A stretch of DNA of 64,000 bases, taken from positions 3,596,001-3,660,000 of the forward strand of contig NZ_CP046175.1 in the NCBI RefSeq assembly GCF_009708215.1. The letters run 5' to 3'. This DNA comes from Occultella kanbiaonis (GTDB lineage Bacteria; Actinomycetota; Actinomycetes; Actinomycetales; Beutenbergiaceae). The notes below the pieces were generated by a model. The model was given only the letters and a program-made list of their open reading frames with translations. It did not search any database and was not told the origin of the DNA. A program made the translations under genes and the position numbers. Shown here piece by piece: positions 59,695 through 64,000 of the stretch; the first letter of the stretch is position 1; each line of letters begins with the position of its first letter.

Positions 59695-60015
59695 TCAGCG
59701 CTGCGCGAGAACGTCCTTGAGGATCGTTGCCGCGCTCATCCCGGCCGGCCAGCCGGCATAGAACGCCAGGTGGGTGGCGACCTCTGCCAGTTCCGCCTCG
59801 GTCACGCCGTTCTCCAGCGCCAGGCCGAGGTGGGAGCGGAGCTGATCGGGGCGGCCCAGGGCGATCAGCGCGGCGACCGTGATCAGGCTGCGGTCGCGCC
59901 GGGAGAGCTCGGGGCGCGCCCATACGTCACCGAACAACACGTCGTCGGTCAGTTCCGCCAGCTTCGGGGTGACGTCACCGACGAGCTCTTGGGCGCGGCT
60001 GCGTGCTTGTGTCAT
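59695..60015 (-). CDS. Carboxymuconolactone decarboxylase-family (CMD) protein
   Basis: A 106-aa all-helical protein: LFGDVWARPELSRRDRSLIT and HLGLALENGVTEAELAEVATHLAFYAGWP carry the conserved Glu and His of gamma-carboxymuconolactone decarboxylases. There is no CxxC pair as in AhpD, so peroxidase activity is unlikely. With two SDR genes in the operon a small-molecule detoxification or aromatic route is plausible. Confidence 0.88.
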   Translation of the reverse strand: MTQARSRAQELVGDVTPKLAELTDDVLFGDVWARPELSRRDRSLITVAALIALGRPDQLRSHLGLALENGVTEAELAEVATHLAFYAGWPAGMSAATILKDVLAQR

Positions 60016-60157
60016 GAGTGATCTCCTGAGGTCGGCCCCATGGGGCGCGTGCTGGATCGTTTCCGTTGGCGACGGTAGCCGCGCCGGCCGGAACGAGACA
60101 GGCACCGGTATTACTCCCCGCGCGCATCGGGTCCGTAGCCGGGGCGAGAATGGGCAC

Positions 60158-60433
60158 ATGGACGCCACCATCGCGCGACGGTTCGTGGTCCGCGGGCTGG
60201 TCCAGGGCGTCGGGTTCCGGTACCGGTGCGTGCGCGCTGCCACGGCCGCCGGGGTCACCGGTTGGGTCCGCAACCGCACCGACGGGGCGGTTGAGGCGCA
60301 CGTGGAGGGCCGGCCCGACGCCGTCGAGCAGGTTCTCGCCTGGGCCCGGACCGGGCCGGAGCACGCGCGCGTTGACTCGGTCGAGGTCGGCGAGGTCGCG
60401 CCCGCCGGCCACCGCGACTTCACGGTGCGATGA
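60158..60433 (+). CDS. acyP: Acylphosphatase
   Basis: A 91-aa enzyme hydrolysing acyl phosphates such as carbamoyl phosphate. The active-site Arg is in GLVQGVGFRY near residues 14-23 and the Asn in VTGWVRNRTDG near residues 33-43. Normal length. ATG 60158 has a GAGAA-type site nearby but no strong ribosome binding sequence. Confidence 0.93.
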   Translation: MDATIARRFVVRGLVQGVGFRYRCVRAATAAGVTGWVRNRTDGAVEAHVEGRPDAVEQVLAWARTGPEHARVDSVEVGEVAPAGHRDFTVR

Positions 60434-60452
60434 CCGGTGCTGGGCGCCCGCT

Positions 60453-60812
60453 TCAGCCCGGGCCGTCGGGATGGGTGAGGTCGTAGGCGCGCGAGACCTT
60501 CACCGGCACGACCATGCGCCAGGCCTCGACGACGAACTCACGGGCCTCGGTCGGGTCCAGTTCCGCGAGGCTGGCGTGGACCCAGTTGAAGCGCATGTCC
60601 GACGCCGACGGCAGCTGGAACTTGCGCGGTTCGCCCCCGACCAGCGCAGCCCGCTCCTCCTTGGGGAAGGCGAAGCCCATCACCTCCTCGTCGAGGGAGA
60701 ACGCCACGTAGACGATCTGCTTGACGCGGAACTTGAGCCGGCCGTGCACGTACACCTCGTACGAGCGGTCCAGCTCGGTACCGAGCGGGCGAACGTTTTC
60801 GAGCGTAGCCAT
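60453..60812 (-). CDS. MmcQ/YjbR-like protein
   Basis: A 119-aa protein that resembles MmcQ/YjbR or related phosphoribosylglycinamide-type small folds: YVHGRLKFRVKQIVYVAFSL, MGFAFPKEERAALVGG and FNWVHASLAELDPTEAREFV. Function unknown. ATG 60812 is preferred; a GTG at 60821 is an alternative. Confidence 0.65.
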   Translation of the reverse strand: MATLENVRPLGTELDRSYEVYVHGRLKFRVKQIVYVAFSLDEEVMGFAFPKEERAALVGGEPRKFQLPSASDMRFNWVHASLAELDPTEAREFVVEAWRMVVPVKVSRAYDLTHPDGPG

Positions 60813-60927
60813 CGTCGCCACCCCTCCCTCGTGTACCGGATACCCAGTGTTGACAGCGGCGGCGGCCCGGACTCATCGCGACCAGCGCGACCCGGCACGC
60901 TCGCGCGCACCAGATGTCCGATGTCTG

Positions 60928-62133
60928 TCAGGCGTCGGCGGCGGTGAGTTCGGTCGCCTCGGCCACGCTGTGCGGCCGCTCGGGTTCGGCGTCGACGTGC
61001 GCGAGCGTGCGACGTCCGAGGGTGATCAGCACGGCGGCGGCGGTGACCGCTGCGGCGCCCACCCAGAACGGCAGGTGAACGCTGACGTGCTCGCCGAGGT
61101 AGCCGGCGAGCCACGGCGCCACGGCTCCCCCGGCGAACCGGACGAAGCTGTAGGCGGCCGAGGCCACCCCACGCTCCACCGGGGCCGCCTTCATCACGGT
61201 CTCGGTGATGAGGGTGTTGTTGATGCCGAGGCAGGCACCGGCCAGGATCACCCCGACCGCGAGCGCCGGCTTGGAGTCCGTGAAGACCGCCATCAGGGCG
61301 AGGATCACCGCGAATGCACCGAGCGCCCACGTGATCGGGCGCAGCGTGCCGAAGCGCGCCTGCAGCCGCGGTGCGACGAACACCGAGGTGATCGCCAGTA
61401 GCGCCCCCCAGCCGAAGAAGATCAGGCCGATCTGGAAGGCACCGAGATCCAGCGGGAACGGCGTGAACGCGAGCAGGGTGAAGAACCCGAAGTTGTACAG
61501 CAGCGCCGTCAGCCCGGTGATCAGCAACCCGCGGGGGCGCAGCGCCTTGAGCGGTTCCAGCACGGAGGTGGCGCGCTCCGCCCTCGGGGTGGCGGGCACG
61601 AGGAAGAAGGTGGCGATCAGGGCGATCGCCATCAGGACGGAGACGCCGTAGAACGGACCGCGCCAGGAGATGTGCCCGAGCAGGCCACCGACGAGCGGCC
61701 CGATCGCGATGCCCACGCCGAGCGCGGCCTCGTAGAGGATGATCGCCTGGCCGACCGAGCCCTTGGCCGACTTCACGATGGCCGCGAGCGCGGTGGCCAC
61801 GAACAGGGCATTGCCAAGACCCCAGACGGCGCGCCACGCGATGATGCCCGTCACGGAGTCCTGGGAGCCGGCCATCCCGGCGCCGACGATGATGATGGCC
61901 AAGCCGATCAGCATCGTGGTCTTGGCCCCGAGCCGGCTCGACACCGCACCGGTGACCAGCATCGCCAGGCCCATCACCGCCATGTAGCTGGTGAACAGCA
62001 GCGACACCTCGGACGCGGTCGCGCCGAGCTCGTCGGCGATCGGCTTCAGGATCGGGTCCACGAGCCCGATGCCCATGAATGCGATCACGCTCGCGAAGGC
62101 GATCGCCAGGACGGATCTGGGTTGACGCAGCAT
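60928..62133 (-). CDS. MFS transporter (drug:H+ antiporter-like)
   Basis: A 401-aa permease with 12 predicted helices. The loop 2-3 motif is a divergent SRLGAKTTML near residues 65-74, and GPLVGGLLGHISWRGPFY near residues 145-162 is the antiporter motif C region of efflux pumps. Its own MarR regulator lies 44 bp upstream in the same direction, the usual layout of an inducible efflux gene. ATG 62133 has AAGGAGAA nearby. Confidence 0.9.
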   Translation of the reverse strand: MLRQPRSVLAIAFASVIAFMGIGLVDPILKPIADELGATASEVSLLFTSYMAVMGLAMLVTGAVSSRLGAKTTMLIGLAIIIVGAGMAGSQDSVTGIIAWRAVWGLGNALFVATALAAIVKSAKGSVGQAIILYEAALGVGIAIGPLVGGLLGHISWRGPFYGVSVLMAIALIATFFLVPATPRAERATSVLEPLKALRPRGLLITGLTALLYNFGFFTLLAFTPFPLDLGAFQIGLIFFGWGALLAITSVFVAPRLQARFGTLRPITWALGAFAVILALMAVFTDSKPALAVGVILAGACLGINNTLITETVMKAAPVERGVASAAYSFVRFAGGAVAPWLAGYLGEHVSVHLPFWVGAAAVTAAAVLITLGRRTLAHVDAEPERPHSVAEATELTAADA

Positions 62134-62177
62134 TGTTCTCCTTGCTCGCCCGCGGCTGCCGCGGGATCGTGCCGGCC

Positions 62178-62630
62178 TCAGACGGGGTCGGTGGGTGCGG
62201 GGACCGGCGCGACCGCCGGCAGTTCGACGAGCCGGCGCATCACGGCGATGCCCGCCTCGAGGTCGGCGCGCTCGGCGGCGCTGAGCTGCGCGAGCGACGG
62301 CTCGAGCGCACGCTCGCGGGCAGCACGTACCTCGCGCAGCGCGGCCCTCCCGGCTTCGGTCATTCCGACGAGCGCCGCGCGGCCGTCGGTCGGGTCCGGC
62401 TCCCGGCTGACCCAGCCGAGGTCCTCCAGTCGCTGCACCTGAGTCGTCATGGTGGGCTGGCTGGTGCGGTCGGCCCTGGCCAGGTCGCTGATCCGGGCCG
62501 GTCCGGCCCGCTCGACGAGCGCGAGCAGCCGGGCCTGCGCCGCCGGGACGTCGAAGTCGGCCCGCGCCGTGGCCCAACGGTTCAGCAGAGCCACCGCGGC
62601 GAGCAGGTCCGCTCCGAGGTTCGCACTCAC
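62178..62630 (-). CDS. MarR-family regulator of the MFS exporter
   Basis: A 150-aa regulator: DNA-reading helices RISDLARADRTSQPTMTTQV near residues 48-67 and the wing EPDPTDGRAALVGMTEAG near 77-94. GTG 62630 is chosen because TAATCT (62638-62643) ends 7 nt upstream; a longer reading would begin inside the operator. The palindrome at 62644-62658 is the likely binding site, so it represses itself and the exporter. Confidence 0.9.
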   Translation of the reverse strand: MSANLGADLLAAVALLNRWATARADFDVPAAQARLLALVERAGPARISDLARADRTSQPTMTTQVQRLEDLGWVSREPDPTDGRAALVGMTEAGRAALREVRAARERALEPSLAQLSAAERADLEAGIAVMRRLVELPAVAPVPAPTDPV

Positions 62631-62643
62631 TCGACTCAGATTA

Positions 62644-62658
62644 CATAGGTAACCTATG
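62644..62658. promoter_or_regulatory. MarR operator CATAGGT-A-ACCTATG
   Basis: Perfect 7-bp arms around one A, next to the -10 box of the MarR/MFS operon. Occupancy would block RNA polymerase. Confidence 0.75.
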
Positions 62659-62786
62659 CATGTCCAGCACGGTACGGGCCGCGGCATGCGCTGGAGGACG
62701 GATTCCGTCCGACGCGCCGGCGTGCTTCGGCGGAGGTCGCCGGCGGGCGGCTGGTCGCTCGGTACCGGACGTGGCAGGCCGGGCGG

Positions 62787-63776
62787 TCAGTGCCCGTCGG
62801 GCCGCTGCCCGACGGCGGTCTCGAGCCTGCCGATGATCGCGCGGCACCGCTGAAGGAACTCGGGCGGCCCGAGGATGTGGAACTCGGTGTCCAGGCCGAG
62901 CAGCCAGCCGAGGAAGCTGTCCACGTCGTCCCAGCCGGCACGCAGGATGCTCCAGTCCCCCGGCGCACCATCGGGCGGCTCCGGGTCGCCCTCGAGCTGC
63001 CCAGCGGTCGGCCCGACCCGGCCGGCGAGAGTGGCTGGACTCCCCCGCAGCCGGACGGTCACGTCGTAGCGGTACGGCGAGCGGGTGATCGCCTCCTGCA
63101 CGTAGGCTGCGGCGTCCGCGGCCGGGAGCGTCCGCGGCGTGAACCGGGTGCGCTCGCTCGGCTTGGTGCGGATCCGGTCCACCCGGAACGTGCGCCAGTC
63201 CGTGCGGGCGGCGTCCCACGCGACCAGGTACCAGCGCTGCCCGGCGTCGACGAGCTGGTAGGGCTCGACGAGGCGCCGGATCCGCTGGCCGTCCGCGCGC
63301 TCGTACTCGAACGAGAGCTGCCGCTTCGAGGAGATCGCCGCCGAGATCTCGGTCAGGTAGGAGGGGTCGACGGCGTCGGCCGTGCCGCCGAGCCGGGTCA
63401 CCGCGGCCTTGAGGGACGTGAACCTCGTGCGCAGCCGGGCCGGCAGCACCTGTTCGAGCTTGGTGAGCGCGCGCACGGATCCCTCGGCCACCCCCGCGAC
63501 CGGGCTGGCGGCCACGGCGGCCAACCCGAGCGCGACGGCGAGCGCCTCGTCGTTGTCCAGCAGCAGCGGCGGCAGTTGCGCGCCGGGTCCGAGCTGGTAG
63601 CCCCCGGCGACCCCGGCGGTGGCCCGGATCGGGTAGCCGAGCTCGCGCAGCTTGTCGATGTCGCGGCGCACGGTGCGGTCGGTGACACCCATCCGTTCGG
63701 CGAGCGCAGCGCCGGTCCACTCGCGCCGGATCTGCAGCAGCGAGAGCAACTGCAGCAGGCGTGCGGTAGAGGACAT
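62787..63776 (-). CDS. WYL-domain transcriptional regulator (YafY-like)
   Basis: A 329-aa regulator: N-terminal HTH_11 (RLLQLLSLLQIRREWTGAAL and VTDRTVRRDIDKLRELGYPI), a middle helical region, and the WYL domain (RRLVEPYQLVDAGQRWYLVA to WRTFRVDRI, near residues 165-200). WYL domains bind nucleic-acid or nucleotide ligands. ATG 63776 used; GTG 63779 is equally possible. Confidence 0.92.
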   Translation of the reverse strand: MSSTARLLQLLSLLQIRREWTGAALAERMGVTDRTVRRDIDKLRELGYPIRATAGVAGGYQLGPGAQLPPLLLDNDEALAVALGLAAVAASPVAGVAEGSVRALTKLEQVLPARLRTRFTSLKAAVTRLGGTADAVDPSYLTEISAAISSKRQLSFEYERADGQRIRRLVEPYQLVDAGQRWYLVAWDAARTDWRTFRVDRIRTKPSERTRFTPRTLPAADAAAYVQEAITRSPYRYDVTVRLRGSPATLAGRVGPTAGQLEGDPEPPDGAPGDWSILRAGWDDVDSFLGWLLGLDTEFHILGPPEFLQRCRAIIGRLETAVGQRPDGH

Positions 63777-63873
63777 CACGCCGTCATCGTAGCCCGACGT
63801 CTAGGACGGGAACTGTCCGCGTTCACAGAGACACTTGCAGGGCAGCAGAATCCACGGGACAGGCCGGAAGAAG

Positions 63874-64000
63874 ATGACCGAGATGACGCAGTACACAGGC
63901 TTCCAAGCACAGGCGTTCATGCCCTCACGGGTCGAGTCGAACCGGGCCGGCGCCGTCGCGCGCGGCCCTCGCAACACCTTGATGGTCCGGGTCGGCCGGG
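63874..64000 (+). CDS. Start of an unidentified gene (cut by window edge)
   Basis: An open frame from ATG 63874 runs off the right edge (42 codons visible). It begins MTEMTQYTGFQAQAF and continues FMPSRVESNRAGAVARGPRN. A GGAAGAAG ribosome binding site lies about 4-11 nt upstream. The visible part is too short for a family assignment. The ~97-bp divergent gap to the WYL gene suggests joint control. Confidence 0.4.
   Translation, partial: MTEMTQYTGFQAQAFMPSRVESNRAGAVARGPRNTLMVRVGR

Overview
The window is GC-rich DNA (above about 70% by eye, not computed) from an actinobacterium, most likely of the order Micrococcales. The evidence is the gene order coaD / YceD / rnc / mutM and recG / rsmD / rpmB / thiL / DUF3515 / ddl, the GTG-rich start codons, and the many start codons preceded directly by a TANNNT box, as in leaderless actinobacterial mRNAs. 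The genus cannot be fixed from the sequence alone. No prophage, integrase, transposase or CRISPR array was seen.

Layout. 1-3135: the tail of a beta-lactamase-like serine hydrolase, then a caspase-like protease and a membrane protein with a large TIR-like cytoplasmic domain, which look like a two-gene signalling or defence unit. 3077-6482: minus-strand housekeeping operon coaD, coiled-coil protein, YceD/DUF177, rnc, mutM, almost all joined by 4-bp start/stop overlaps. 6638-11457: sugar-acid/sugar cluster (altronate dehydratase, ThuA, PmoA-like protein, Gfo/Idh/MocA oxidoreductase, decayed HAD phosphatase); two of its promoters share one sequence element. 11492-14428: thioredoxin-reductase-like flavoprotein with a divergent XRE-cupin regulator, a small nucleotide-binding-type protein, and thyX. 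14494-15908: an Ala-rich leader peptide, a strong hairpin and a short alanyl-tRNA synthetase paralogue, apparently under attenuation control. 15927-21050: rsmD, an ABC exporter pair and recG; 21330 rpmB.

21589-32181: accessory and regulatory genes, including an ECF41 sigma factor with an exact consensus promoter in front of its divergent epimerase gene, an antibiotic-kinase-like gene, an SDR/MarR pair, a frameshifted methyltransferase-like gene, a CBS protein, thiL, a DUF3515 lipoprotein, and a membrane protein/HTH pair behind a 34-bp palindrome. 32188-36694: ddl, a cystathionine-gamma-synthase-type enzyme, an AMIN-like lipoprotein, a PlsC-type acyltransferase and a MmcQ-like protein.

36691-58043 holds three separate NarL-type two-component systems, each next to its own ABC-2 exporter, interleaved with murA, leuDC and their IclR regulator, a TAP-like peptidase, a penicillin-binding lipoprotein, tRNA-Glu and tRNA-Gln. 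58092-64000: two SDR oxidoreductases with a carboxymuconolactone-decarboxylase-like protein, acylphosphatase, a second MmcQ-like protein, an MFS exporter behind a MarR regulator, a WYL regulator and the start of one more gene.

How the parts fit: cell-wall synthesis (murA, ddl, PBP) and translation or nucleotide housekeeping (rnc, mutM, rsmD, recG, rpmB, coaD, thyX, thiL) are interspersed with envelope-stress and drug-response modules. The two most original elements are the caspase/TIR-like pair and the alanine-attenuated short AlaRS.
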